Positions 1 through 10,760 of a stretch of 64,000 bases of DNA are shown piece by piece. The notes under the pieces were generated by a model that was not told the origin of the DNA, made no database searches, and saw only the letters and a program-made list of their open reading frames with translations. Source of the DNA: Bettongia penicillata ogilbyi (taxonomy: Eukaryota > Chordata > Mammalia > Diprotodontia > Potoroidae); NCBI GenBank assembly GCA_023548195.1, contig JAJHZJ010000061.1, forward strand, positions 4,112,297-4,176,296, read 5' to 3'. Position numbers and translations under genes: made by a program. Positions within the stretch are counted from its first letter, which is position 1; every line of letters starts with the position of its first letter.

Positions 1-1368
1 ATTGCCTATTTTTATTCTTTCAATTTCTTTTTCTTGTCTTAGGGCTATGGGTAGCATTTCTAGTACAATATTGAATAATAATGGTGATAACAAATAACTT
101 TGCTTCACTTCTGATTCATTGGAAAGGCTTCAAGTTTCTCCCCATTACAAATAGTGATTACTCTTGGTTTTACATAGACAGTACTTATCATTTTAATAAA
201 GGTTCCATTGATTCTATACTTTCTTGTGTTTTTAATAAGATGTTTTATATTTTGTTAAAAGTTTTTTCTGCATCTATTGATATAATCATATGATTTTTGT
301 GGTTATTAAACCAGCCCTGCATTCCTGGTATATATTGCACATGGTCTTAGTGTATGATCCTTGTGATTTATTGCTACAATCTCCCTGATAGTATTTTATT
401 TAATATTTTTGATTCAATATCAATTAAGGAAATTGGTCTATGATTTTCTTTCAGCGCTTTAGTTATCAAAACCGTATTTGCATTACAAAAGAAATTTTGG
501 AGGATGCCTTCTTTACCTATTTTTTCAGATAGTTACATAGTATTATAAATCTATCTGGTCCTGGGGATTTTTCCAGAGGCAGCTCACTGACTAGTTCAAA
601 TTCTTTTTCCAAGATAGAGTTATTTGTTTTATTTTCTCTTCTGTTAATCTGGGAAGGTTATATTTTTGTATTCATCCATTTCACTTAGATTGTCAGTTTT
701 ACTGGCATATAATTGGGAAAAGTAACTCCTCATAATTGCCTTAATTTCATTTTCATGTGTTCTGCGTTCACTATTTTCATTTTTGATTCTATTTGGTTTT
801 CTTTTTCAAAAAATCAAATTAACCAATGATTTGTCTATTTTATTGATTTTTTTCTCAATAAAACAAGCTTCCAGTTTGGTTCAATGATTTTTTTTAACTT
901 TCAGTTTTATTAATCTCTCCTTCCATTTTCAGGATTTTAATTTTGATGTTTAGTTGGGCATTTTAAATTTGTTCTTTTTTGAGATTTTTTTTAGTTGCAT
1001 GCCCAATTTATTGATCCCTTCTTTCTCTCTTTTATTGATGCTTGCATTTAGGGATGTAGATTTTCCTCTAAGTGGGATGCTTGACTGCATCCCACAAATT
1101 TTGTAATGTCTCATTATTGTTCTTTTTAATGAAATTATTGATTATTTATATGATTTGCTCTTTGCGCATTTAGGTTTTATTTGCAATACACTTTTAATCT
1201 GTGATTCCACGACCTTTTATTAAATATAATTTTATTCATTATGGTCTGGAAAGGGTGCATTTAATTTTTCTATATTTTGGTTGTGAAGTTTTTTGCCCTA
1301 ACAAATGGTCAATTTTTATAAAAGTACAGCTGTTAAAAATATCTGTCTATCCATCTATCCATCTATCC

Positions 1369-1427
<59 letters not shown>

Positions 1428-1960
1428 CTCTGTAATCTGATTCACTTTTCTCCAGAGGAAAAGAAAGTTTTGACTTGTCTAAGCTTCTATTCATTTCCTT
1501 GACTTCTTTCTTATTTATTTTTGGTAAGATTTACCTAGCTCTGAAAGGGGAAAGGTGAGGTCCCTTATTACTATAATTTTATGTCTATTATCATCTGTAA
1601 TTCATTTAAATATTCTTAAAGATGATACCATTTGGTGCAAATATGTTTCATATTGATATTACTTTATTATCTATGACACCTTTTAGCAAGATGTAGTTTT
1701 CCTGCTTATCCCTTCTAATTAGGTCTATTTTTGCTTTTGCTTTGTCTGAGATCATAATTGCTACCCCTGCCTTGTATTACTTCACCTGAATCATTATAGA
1801 TTCTGCTCCAGAACGCTATTTTAAATCTGTGTGGGTCTCTCTGTTTCAAGTGTGTTTCTTGTGAACAATACATTGTTGAATTGTGTTTTCTAATCCATTC
1901 TTCTACTTTGGTTTTGTGGATGAATTCATCATCAACATTCAATGTTATAATTACTAAGTG
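1..1960 (-). pseudogene. L1 ORF2 remnant (endonuclease and N-terminal RT)
   Basis: ORF2p supplies the endonuclease and reverse transcriptase for target-primed reverse transcription. On the complement, 1942-1715 reads an APE-type endonuclease start with the motif CSQETH, which keeps the catalytic Glu, followed by KAGVAIMISD-like residues in another frame. At 1-100 the complement gives the RT block FNIVLEMLPIAL that precedes the FADD motif. The frame is broken many times and by the TATC microsatellite. About 650 codons are present; the RT C-terminal half and 3'UTR lie beyond the window. Confidence 0.85.
1341..1428. repeat. (TATC)n microsatellite
   Basis: Tetranucleotide array, nearly perfect over its last ~60 bp, with CATC variants at the left end. 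It sits inside the L1 ORF2 remnant and creates low-complexity Ser/Ile/Tyr/Leu reading frames that are not genes. Confidence 0.97.
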
Positions 1961-2539
1961 TGCATTTCCCTACATCCTGTTTTCTTCTCTTTATCCTCTC
2001 TTTTTATCCTGTACCTCTTCTAAAGTCTGTTTTGCTTCTGACCACTGCCTTCTCTTATGTGCCCACCCTTTCTTTTTCTCTTATCCCCTTCCCCTCCCAT
2101 TTCCCTGTTGGGCAAGACAGATTTCTATTATTAATTGAGTATGTAGACATATTTTTCCCTCTTTGATCCAATTCAGATGTGAGTGAAATTCAAGCGTTGT
2201 CGTTCACACACCCCCCACCACCCTATCATGTTTCTTTCCATTGTAAAAGCTTTTCTTTTCATGCCTCTTTAATGTGATATAATTTTCCCCATTCTTCTCC
2301 CTTATCCTAGGGCATCATTCTTACCTATCTATTTTTTCACATCATCCCAATATAATTGACTCACCATTATACCCCCCTTTTTAAAAAATATAGAATCATT
2401 CTAACTGCTCTAATAATGATAAACTTTTTAGATGTATGTATCATCTTCCCACATTGAAAGGAAAACAGCTTAATCTTATTGAGTTTCTTATCATTTTTTT
2501 CATGTTTACCTTTTTATGGTTTCCTTGAGTCTTGTATTT
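1961..2539 (-). other. L1 inter-ORF spacer, similar to HAL1 3'UTR
   Basis: Pyrimidine-rich on the plus strand. It lies between the ORF1 end (about 2540) and the ORF2 endonuclease start (about 1960). Blocks such as tgcatttccctacatcctgt and gatataattttccccattc have clear counterparts in the 3'UTR of the minus-strand HAL1 (15070-15400). This suggests that the HAL1 3'UTR descends from an L1 spacer. Confidence 0.55.
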
Positions 2540-3535
2540 CTGATTCAAAATTTCTATTGAGCTCTGGTCTTTTCATCAGAAATGCTTGAAAGTCCTCTAT
2601 TTCATTAAATATCTATTTTTGTGTTGAAGAATTATACTCAGTTTTGCTGGGTAGATTATTGTTGGTTGTAATGTCAGTTCTTTTACATTCTAGAACATCA
2701 TATTCCAAGTGTTCTGCTGCTTTAATATGGTAACTGCTAAATCTTGTGTGATCCTGATTGACTCCACAATATTTGGATGGTATCTTTCTTGATACTTGTA
2801 ATTATTTTCTCTTTGACCTAAGAGTTCTAATTTGACTATAATATTTGTGTGAGTTTTCACTTTTTAGATGGTGAGTGGTGAATATTTTACCCTCTGGTTC
2901 TAGGATATTAGGGCAATTTTTCTTGATAATTGCTTGAAATATGATGTCTTGATTCTTTCTTTGATCACAGCTTTCAGATAATCCAATAATTTGTAAACTA
3001 TCTCTCCTCAATTTGTTTTCCAGGATAGTTGTTTTTCCAATGTGATATTTCACATTTACTTTTATTTTTTTCATTCCTTCCTCATTGTTCATTGTTTCTT
3101 GATGTCTCATGGAGTCATTAGCTTCCACTTACCCAGTTGTAACTTTTAGGGAATCATTTTCTTCAGTGAGGTTTTGTTTCTCTTTTTCCATTTGCCAATT
3201 CTACTTTTTAATTCTGTTTTCCATTTGGCCAATTCTGTTATTTTCTTTCATAGTTTTTGTGTATCTTTTACCAGGCTATGAATTGACTTCATAATTTTCT
3301 TCCTATGCTTTCATTTCTTACCTATTTTTTCCTTTATCACTCTTATTTTATTTTGAAAATCATTTTTAGCTCTTCTGGAGATTCTTGTTAGGGTAGTGCC
3401 CAATTTGTATTTTTTTTGAGGTTTTGCTTGTAGCTATTTTAACTTCAATATCTTCTTCAGAGCTTGTATCTTGATCTTCCCTGTTACCATAGTAGTTTTT
3501 CATAGTCATATTATTTTGTTGTTGTTATTTGCTCA
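2540..3535 (-). pseudogene. L1 ORF1 remnant
   Basis: ORF1p is the trimeric coiled-coil RNA-binding chaperone of L1. The complement of 3128-2802 keeps an open segment aligning with the coiled-coil end and RRM start of the HAL1 ORF1 copies here (MEAND..., IGKTTILENKLRRDSLQIIGL, NILEPEGKI). The C-terminal part continues to about 2540 (complement of gctctggtcttttcatc). The likely ATG is the complement of cat at 3533-3535. Several frameshifts and stops; a dead copy. Confidence 0.8.
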
Positions 3536-4413
3536 TTTTTCCACCCTTTTCCTTGATTTGGAACTTTATGTTAATCTGGGGCTCTGTTGCCCCTGAAAGG
3601 GAAGAGGGAAATTGTCTCAGACTTCAGGTTTTTTCCTTACTGATGTTTTCAAAGCTATTGCTGAGGGTTTGGAACTTTTTAGTGTTTTTAAGGTGGAATG
3701 GTCACTGGTCTCCTGGTCTATACTTTGATCCTTACCCAGAAAGGGCCTTTGATCCATTTTGATTGCAATTAGTACTGTTCCTCTGTGTCCCTCCTCCCTA
3801 GGGATCATAATGATACTGTTCCTCAGGAACCCTGATTCCTTTGGGCCAGAAATGATATAGCCTTAAGAGCTTCCACTCCTTCCTGAGCAAAAGTGCTCTT
3901 CTATGCCCTTGAACTATGACCCAGAAGTTGATATAGGCAATAGGGTTTCCAAACAGTCATCCCTCAGGGCTCCTATTCCCCCTTGACTGAAAGTGTTCCT
4001 CTCTGCCCTTTGAACTATGGCCCAAAAATGGGCATAGAAAACAGAGCTACTAAAAAGCATCTATTCCTGTGTTAGCACAGAGATACCCTGTAATCTCTTT
4101 CTGACAAATTGACAGGTCTCCTTACCATCTCTGGCTTAAGAGCTCCCAAGTCTGCTGCTGCTTTTGTCTCTAACACCTAGTTACACCATTGTGTTTCATC
4201 CACATGGGCTCCAGGCTAGTCTCTTCTCCCATGACCCAGATCTCTCTTTCAAACCTCCTATGTTGTAGAATAAAAGAATGTCTCACTATGACTTTTTGTT
4301 AACTCTGCCACTCCAAAATTCAATTTGAAGCATTATTTTAAAGTTGTTTGAAAGGGAATGTTGGGGGAGCTCAACTGAGTGTTTTCTCTAATCTGTCATC
4401 TTGCTTCCACCAG
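3536..4413 (-). promoter_or_regulatory. L1 5'UTR with repeated segments
   Basis: Region between the ORF1 start and the 5' end, where the internal sense promoter of an L1 should lie. Two neighbouring segments, about 3870-3960 and 3980-4065, share the pattern (c)ttgaactatgrccca...gatata/gggcatag, with a weaker relative to the left. This resembles repeated promoter monomers. No transcription-factor site could be assigned with confidence. Confidence 0.5.
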
Positions 4414-4474
4414 TAGAAGTCTGACCAAAAGTGACAGAGTTGATGAAAACAACAAAAAAAAACATTATTAACAC

Positions 4475-4650
4475 ATTGTTAATAATGATAACTGTTCAAA
4501 AGTAGAATGGACTGTCTCTCAGGAGGTAGTGGTTTTGCTATCATTCACAGTCTTTTCAAGGAGGTCAAATGACCATTTCTCACAGTTATATAGAGGGGAC
4601 TGATTCTTCTTGATGATCTCTGAGGTCCTTCCAACTCAGAGGTTCTAAAA
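4475..4650 (+). mobile_element. L3/CR1 LINE 3' fragment
   Basis: Matches the ancient L3/CR1 3' region: 'aaaagtagaatggactg...ctcaggaggtagtgg' followed by 'gaggtccttccaactcagaggttct'. Heavily diverged, truncated at both ends and non-coding. Confidence 0.65.
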
Positions 4651-5580
4651 ACATCTCACAATATGAGTATAATTTCATCAGGGAATAATAGGTGGAGGAA
4701 GAAGGACTTCCAAATAAAATGAATGTCATAAACATGGAAAGAGGAAAATGCTAAACATACAAAGTAAACAGTGACTAGTTCATTTTAGCTGGGTAATATG
4801 ACAAATAGAGTTTGAAGGGTAAGGTTTGATCACATTTAGAGGACTTGTAGGGCCATATTAGTCATTTGGCCTTTATTTAGTAAAAGGGTTGAAGAACTGG
4901 AATTTTAATTTGAAAAAAGTTGTAAAATGGTAATATATGGATGTAGCAGCAGTGTATAGGGTATATTGATTAAAGAGAGGAAATTGAAGACAGTATATTG
5001 TTTAAAAGGCTATCTACAGTGGTCCAAATGAAAGGCAAGTTGTCACTGAAGAGTGAAATCTTTGCCTGTTAGGACTACTCAGAAACTCATTTCTAAGAAG
5101 GAGTTATGTGAAAATTTTGTGTGCTCTCAAATAATTTACATAGCTTACATCATATAATTTACATGCTTTATCAACCTTAAAGTACTTTATAAATGTGAAT
5201 TATGATCACTATTACTACATGAGACTGAAGAAATATTTTTCCATTAAAAGGTGGAATTTAAGCTGTGTAATGTTCTCTGCTGGGTTATAGTTTTAAGATG
5301 GCATTTGCAAGATTAAAAAAACTGGTAAAATGTAAGTATTTAGTAAATGCTTACTCATTCATTTGTTTATTTACTGCAAAGAAGGAATGCCATGGCCAGT
5401 GTAGCCTAGGACAAACTATACAAGACACAAGGAAGCACTATGTGGTGTTGATCCGAGCAAGCCAAATTCCTGTTCAATACCATGTTTGTGAATGCCTTAA
5501 AAGTGAAAGCAAGGAACTCACCCTAAGAAATACAGCACCCGTGTGGGGAGGGACAGGTGACAGGAATGAAATTATTCTTT
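4651..5580. other. No recognisable feature
   Basis: AT-rich sequence without a gene or repeat I can name. A 95-codon open frame at 5298-5585 has no recognisable domain and looks like chance. Confidence 0.5.
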
Positions 5581-5596
5581 TTTAAAAATAGATTTT

Positions 5597-6741
5597 AGAA
5601 GATGGTGGAGTAGAACAGACCTGTTTCAGTTCTCCCCCCATAGCCCATAAAATACGTTTAAAAACGACTCTAAATAAATTCTAGAGCAGTAGAAGTCACA
5701 AAATGACAGAGTAAAAGAGATTTCCAGCCTAAAACAGCCTGGAATGCTGACAGGAAAGTTCTTTCACACCAGCCTCAGAGCAGAGTGCAGCCTAGTCTTA
5801 GCCATCAAGCACAGCTCATACAGGACTGGAGCAGGCTTCAGGGTGCAGAATCAAGGATAGAAGCTGCTGATTCCAGATTTCTCAACCCACAAATGCCAAA
5901 GACAGATACAAAGATCAGTGAGAAAGCTCTTTCAATGGGGTGTGAGAGGTGTGGTCCCATCACTGGCCCCAGGGAAGCAGCAACAATCCACTTTTGGGGT
6001 CCTCAGTCTAAAGACCCTGGGGGAATCCAGTAGTTGATCTGGGTCTCAGTGCTGAGTGGTGGTCCTGGGGTGAGGAAGAAAGCTGGCATGATGGAGCTGA
6101 TGGTGACTGTGTAGAGCAAATACTACTTGCAGATTCTGGGCAGAAAAGAGTGCTTGTGGTTACTCACAGACCAGAGTACAGGCATGGGGAGGAGTAAACT
6201 CTCTCCCTTGAGTGTGCCACCTTGGAGGAATTGAGAACTTCAGGTCCCTAGAGAATACCCTCCACTTGACAAAGGACACAAAAGTCAAGTAACTGGATGG
6301 GAAAATGACCCTCAAAAGGGAAAAAAAATAAGACTATAGAAGTTTGCTTTCTTAGTGACAGGCATATTCTTCCATCCTTTCAGATGATGAAAAATAAAGC
6401 ATACCATCAGAGGAAGACATAAAAGTCAAGGCTTCTACATCCAAAATCTCCACAAAAAAATATACAATGGTCTCAGGCCATGGGAGAGCTCAAAAAGGAT
6501 TTTGAAAATCAAATGAGAGAGGTGGAGGAAAAATTGGGAAGAAAAATGAGAGTGATGCAAAAAAATCATGAAAAATGAGTCAAAAACTTGCTAAAGGAGA
6601 CCCCCAAAAATGCTGAAGAAAACACCTTTAAAAACAGTCTAATCCAAATGGCAAAAGAGGTCCAAAAAGTCAATAAGGAGAAGAATATTTCAAAAAAGCA
6701 GAATTGGCCAAATTAAAAAGTAGGTTCAAAAGCTCACTGAA
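5597..6741 (+). mobile_element. HAL1 unit 1: 5'UTR and N-terminal ORF1
   Basis: Begins 'agaagatggtggagtagaa', a few bases inside the usual HAL1 start (gagccaagatggcagagtag in the 39284 copy). The 5'UTR runs to about 6304. The ORF1 start is near 6305 (atgaccctcaaaaggg; other copies have atgcccagaaaagg). The coding remnant is frameshifted and has several stops. It stops inside the coiled-coil region at 'aaaagctcactgaag', directly against the start of unit 2. Confidence 0.8.
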
Positions 6742-7515
6742 GCAGGGTGGAGCCAAGATGATGGAGTAGAAAGACACACATACACTAGCTCTTCCCCCAC
6801 AGCCCATAAAATACCTGTGAAGAAAGACTCTCAACAAATTCTAGAGCAGCAGAAGCCACAGAACAACAGAGTGGAGGAGATTTCCAGCCCAGGTTGACCT
6901 GAAAGGCCAACAGGAAAGGTCTGCCTCACAGGATGTGGATCGGAGCTCAGCCAACCCTTGGCCATGAGGCACAGCACCAGGAGAAGGACCAGAGCAGGCA
7001 GCAGACCTTGGGGACAGAACCCTCAGCAGCAGTAGTGGCAGTTTTCAGATCCCTCAACCCACATTCGCCAAAGGTCAGTGAGAGGGTTTTTCCAGCTGAC
7101 AGAGAAGGGAGTGAGGCCTTTCCATAGCTCCATCCTCAGGTGGCAGCAGTAGAGGCCACACTGGGCTGCAGCAGCTCACACTGCTGCTGTGGGATCATAA
7201 AATCCCTAGGGGCAATGAGCAGCTGATCCTACCTCAGCCCTGTGTGGTGGCTCTGCCCCCACCAAAATGCCTAGGGGAATAGAGCAGCTTATTTGAATCT
7301 CAGTCCCCAGTGCTGGCTTTGTGGAACTGGAGGCCAGGTGGCTGTGGAGAGAAAACTCTATTATTCACAGATTCTGGGCAAAAAAGTTTCTGGTTGCTCC
7401 CAGATCAGTGTACATGCTTGACTGTGCCACCTTGGAGGAATTGAGATCTTATGGATCCCCAGAGTATACCCTACTCTTGACAAAGGACCCAAAAGTCAAG
7501 AAACTAGCTGGGAAA

Positions 7516-8255
7516 ATGCCCAAAAAAGGGAAAAAATGAGATTGTAGAAGATTACTTTCTTGGTGAACAGATATCTTCTCCCATCCTTTCAGATGAGGAA
7601 GAACAATGATTACCATCAGGGAAAGACAAAAATGTCAAGGTTTCTGTATCCCAAACATCCAAATAAATATTCAATGGTCTCATGCCATGGAAGAGCTCAA
7701 AGGGTTTTTGAAAATCAAGTAAGAGAGGTGGAGGAAAAATTGAGGAGAGAAATGAGAGAGATGCAAGAAAAACATAAAAAGCAAGTCAATAGCTTGCTAA
7801 AGGAGACCCAAAAACTACTGAAGAAAATAACACCTTTAAAAATAGGCTAACTCAATTGGCAAAAGAGGTTCAAAAAGCCAATGAGGAGAAAAATACTTTA
7901 AAAAGCAGAATTAGCTAAATGGTAAAGGAGGTCCGAAAGCTCACTGAAGAAAATAGTTCTTTAAAAATTAGAATGGAACAGATGGAAGTTAATGCCTTTA
8001 TGAGAACCCAAGAAATTATAAAACAAAACCAAAACAATGAAAAAAATAGAAGACAATGTGAAATATATCATTAGAAAAATAACTAACCTGGAAAATAGAT
8101 GCAGGAGAGATAATTTAAAAATTATTGGTCTACCTGACAACCATAATCAAAATAGAGTCTAGACATCATCTCCCAAGAAATTATCAAGGAAAATTGCCCT
8201 GATATTCTAGAACCAGAAGGTAAAATAGGAATGAAAAGAGATCCCACAAGGAAGA
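7516..8255 (+). pseudogene. HAL1 ORF1 remnant, C-terminal domain missing
   Basis: ORF1p homologue. Recognisable pieces across shifting frames: the open segment 7560-7850 carries the basic coiled coil (FENQVREVEEKLRREMREM), and about 7960-8130 keeps the second coiled-coil stretch and the RRM start (RRDNLKIIGLPD). It stops before the conserved C-terminal domain that follows in the 15687-16787 and 39920-41017 copies. Non-functional. Confidence 0.8.
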
Positions 8256-8385
8256 TGTGTATGGGTATGTATGCATATATTATATATGTGTAGGTATGTA
8301 TATGTACATATATGTGTGTTTATGTGTATATGTGTGCATGTATATATGTAATATATGTTATATATTACATATATACACAGACAGA
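8256..8385. repeat. TG/TA-rich microsatellite
   Basis: Imperfect alternating purine-pyrimidine tract (tgtatgggtatg, tatatgtgtg and similar). HAL1 copies carry such a tract between ORF1 and the 3'UTR (compare 19405-19531 and 41152-41202). Here it abuts the point where ORF1 is truncated. Confidence 0.85.
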
Positions 8386-8893
8386 GGGCACAGGTTAAGC
8401 TGAATATGAAGGGAGAATACCTAAAATGAATAAAATAAAATTTACTGTTGAATGGAATGTACTAGGAGTAAGAGAAAGAGAACAGTAGAATGTAGCCAAT
8501 CATCTCATATAAAAGAAGGGAAGAAAGAGCTTTTACAATGGAGGGGAAGAGAGGAGAGATGAAAGGAAATAAATGAGCCTCAATGTCATGAGATTTGGCT
8601 TAAGGAAGGAATAACACACATTCAATTGGACATGAAAATCTATTTTACCCTGCAGGAAGGCAAGGGGAAGAGGATAGGAGAGGGAAGATAATAGAAGAGA
8701 CAGCAAATTGGGGAAAGGGATAATCAGAAGCAAACACTATTGTGAGAGGACAGGTCAAGGGAGAAAATGGAATAAATGAAGGGCAGGATAGGACAGAGAA
8801 AAATATGGTTAGTTTTTACAACATAACTATTATAAAAGTGCTTTGCATTGTTACACATGAATGACCTATATTGAATTGCTTGTTTTCTCAGTG

Positions 8894-8917
8894 AGGGTGG
8901 GTGGGAGGGAGGGAGGG
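8894..8917 (+). other. Potential G-quadruplex in HAL1 3'UTR
   Basis: Six runs of three G separated by single bases (T, T, A, A, A) on the coding strand of the element. The equivalent place in the 13886-20374 copy (about 20037-20062) is similar but decayed. G-rich tracts in 3'UTRs are a known feature of mammalian L1s. Folding is predicted, not shown. Confidence 0.6.
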
Positions 8918-9222
8918 AATATGGAACTCAAAGCTATAGGAATGAATGTTAAAAATTGTTTTATCATGCAACTGGAAATTAAGCTACACAGGCAATGGAG
9001 TATAGAAATTTATTTTGACCTACAGAAAAATAGAGGGGAAGGGGGATGGAAAAAGTGTTGGTAATAGAAGGGAAGACAAACTGGAGGAAGGGGTGAATGG
9101 GTTGCATGCTCTCCTGGGGTGGTGGTAGGGAGAGATGGGAAGAAAATTTTGAATTTAAATTCTTGTGGAAGTAAATGTTAAGAACGGAAAATACATAAAC
9201 TATATATTTAAAAATAGATTTT

Positions 9223-10583
9223 TTTTATTTACATATCACCTAGATTTCCTCCATATTTCCAATCACTTTTAAAAAGACTAGTAATTCATACTTCTACCGG
9301 TTAGTCTATCTTTCTACAACCTCTCACCACTATTTAAAAGTCTCTATTTAAATGCTAATTATCATCATCATCATAGGCTATTCCCATCTTTAGTTATTTT
9401 TGTAAATTTTTCAGAGATAAGATGAAATAATTAGATTGTTTTGATTTACATTTTCATACATATATATATATACATATGTGTATATATATGTATATGTGCA
9501 TATACAGATGCAAGTATATATTTCTTTAAACATATGACCAAAAGTATACATGTATATGACCAAAAAATTCCTTATCAGAGATATTTAATATAACCAATTG
9601 ACCACTTGCCTTATCACAAATGCATTAATTTTGTTTATGAAAAAAGCATTTAAATTTCACATAATCAAAATTATTATTATTTTATATTTTTGTAATTACC
9701 CCTATTTTTTCTTTGGTGAAGAATCCATCTCTTACCCATTGCTATACAAGATATATGACCTGGTTCTCTTATGATTTTTTTATGGTATGAACTTTAATAT
9801 ATAGACACATATCCATTTTAAGGTGTGGTTGTTTAAGGTGTGTCTTCTTGTCATTTTTCCTGGAATAAAAACATTAGTCTTTGCAGCAGTTCTAAAATCA
9901 AGTTTTTTCCTTTGTAATTTATATTTCAAGGTTAGTACAATGCTAGGTTATTGAATTTCATTATTTCTGATTTTCCCCTGCATAGTTTGATATTAATCTA
10001 TTTTCTCTTTTTAAAATAGTACCAAGTAGTTTTAATGTTTGCTGCTTTATAATTTAGTTTGTAGCTATTGCCCTTGCATTTCTATTTTTTCGCTATTTCC
10101 CTTGGCAATGAAGATCTTTTCTTCTTTCAAATGAATTTTGTTATCATTGTGTAAGTACTTTGTAAAGTACCTCTTTAATACTTTGATTGGCATAGTACTA
10201 ATTCTATAAATTAACTATGTCATTATCATTTTTTAGTATATTGGAAAGACCTATCCATGAGCACTAAATAGTTCTCCCCCTATTTAAGCTGTCCTTTATT
10301 TTTTAAGGAGTTATTTGAAATTGCTTCCACTCAGGTACTAAGTGTGAACTGGTAAAATTGAATCCCAAATATTTAATGTGTTTTGTAATTATTGTGAATG
10401 GGACTTTTATTTGTATTTTTTTCCTGAATTGAATTGTTGTTATATATAAATATGATTGATTTCTTGGGATTATTTTCAAGGCTGAAATTTTGCTAAGCTT
10501 TTGTCTCAATTTATTGGTTTGTTGATTCCTTAGGATTTTCAAAGTACATCATCATGTCATCAATAAGCAGGTCAAGTTTTGCT
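9223..10583 (-). pseudogene. L1 ORF2 C-terminal half remnant
   Basis: On the complement this gives the post-FADD part of L1 ORF2. The RT motif region (DDMM) is near 10545-10575. It is followed by the thumb and C-terminal parts; plus-strand text such as 'accaagtagttttaatgtttgctgctttataatttagttt' style blocks near 10020-10060 is the antisense of this region. Many stops. Its left end is next to the right target duplication of the HAL1 dimer, and a SINE follows at 10584. Confidence 0.7.
9462..9510. repeat. (TA)n-rich microsatellite
   Basis: Alternating TA with TG/CA interruptions, within the L1 ORF2 remnant. Confidence 0.85.
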
Positions 10584-10760
10584 TCTGTGGCAGTGAGCTG
10601 GTACAGTGGATAGAGTGCTCCACCTAAAGGTAGGAAGACTCATATTCCTGAATTCCAATCTGGTTTCAGACATTTACTAGCTGTATGACACTGGACAAGT
10701 CACTTAAACTTGTTTGCCTCAGTTTTCTCATGTGTCATAGATAGAATGGAGCTGGAATTA
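10584..10760 (+). mobile_element. Marsupial tRNA-derived SINE
   Basis: Shows the hallmark order 'cagtggatagagtgct', 'tttactagctgtatgaca', 'caagtcacttaaac', 'cctcagttttctcat'. These are the tRNA-related head and CORE-like body of marsupial SINEs. The 3' tail is missing or diverged. Confidence 0.8.

Larger units (their letters stand above)
1..4413 (-). mobile_element. L1 LINE, 5' two thirds, cut by window edge
   Basis: Minus-strand L1. Its 5' end lies near 4413, where the complement reads as the usual L1 start (gcaagatgacaga). Moving leftwards come a 5'UTR, an ORF1 remnant, a spacer of about 580 bp, and ORF2 running off the window at position 1. The order and spacing fit an autonomous L1. All frames carry stops and the (TATC)n array at 1341-1428 breaks ORF2, so it is inactive. 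It is clearly more diverged than the HAL1 copies further right. No target duplication can be tested because the 3' end is outside the window. Confidence 0.85.
6742..9206 (+). mobile_element. HAL1 unit 2: 5'UTR, ORF1 remnant, 3'UTR
   Basis: Starts 'cagggtggagccaagatgat', a complete 5' end. ORF1 spans about 7516-8255 and has an early stop (MPKKGKK then TGA) plus frameshifts. It ends after the 'DILEPEGK' region, so the RNA-binding C-terminal domain seen in the other copies is missing and is replaced by the TA/TG repeat at 8256-8385. The 3'UTR (8386-9206) contains the G-rich block at 8894-8917. Confidence 0.85.
5581..9222 (+). mobile_element. Dimeric HAL1 (half-L1) insertion with 16-bp target duplication
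   Basis: The 16-mer tttaaaaatagatttt occurs at 5581-5596 and again, identically, at 9207-9222. Between them lie two HAL1 units in the same orientation: unit 1 (5597-6741: 5'UTR plus part of ORF1, no 3' end) and unit 2 (6742-9206: 5'UTR, ORF1 lacking its C-terminal part, microsatellite, 3'UTR). Unit 1 does not resume after unit 2. A single insertion event of a two-unit molecule therefore explains the flanks better than two nested insertions. HAL1 elements lack ORF2 and depend on L1 enzymes. Confidence 0.75.

Noticed and set aside
1341..1428. Regular repeats resembling an array such as CRISPR
   Set aside because: Simple tetranucleotide tandem repeat with no spacers, in an animal genome; the same holds for the other arrays.
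6742..9206. Second HAL1 unit as an independent nested insertion
   Set aside because: Unit 1 does not continue after unit 2, and the duplication at 9207 matches the flank of unit 1, not the sequence next to 6742. Kept as an alternative only if divergence data disagree.
10584..10760. tRNA-like segment in a SINE as a real tRNA gene
   Set aside because: Only the SINE head resembles a tRNA promoter region; no cloverleaf can be drawn.
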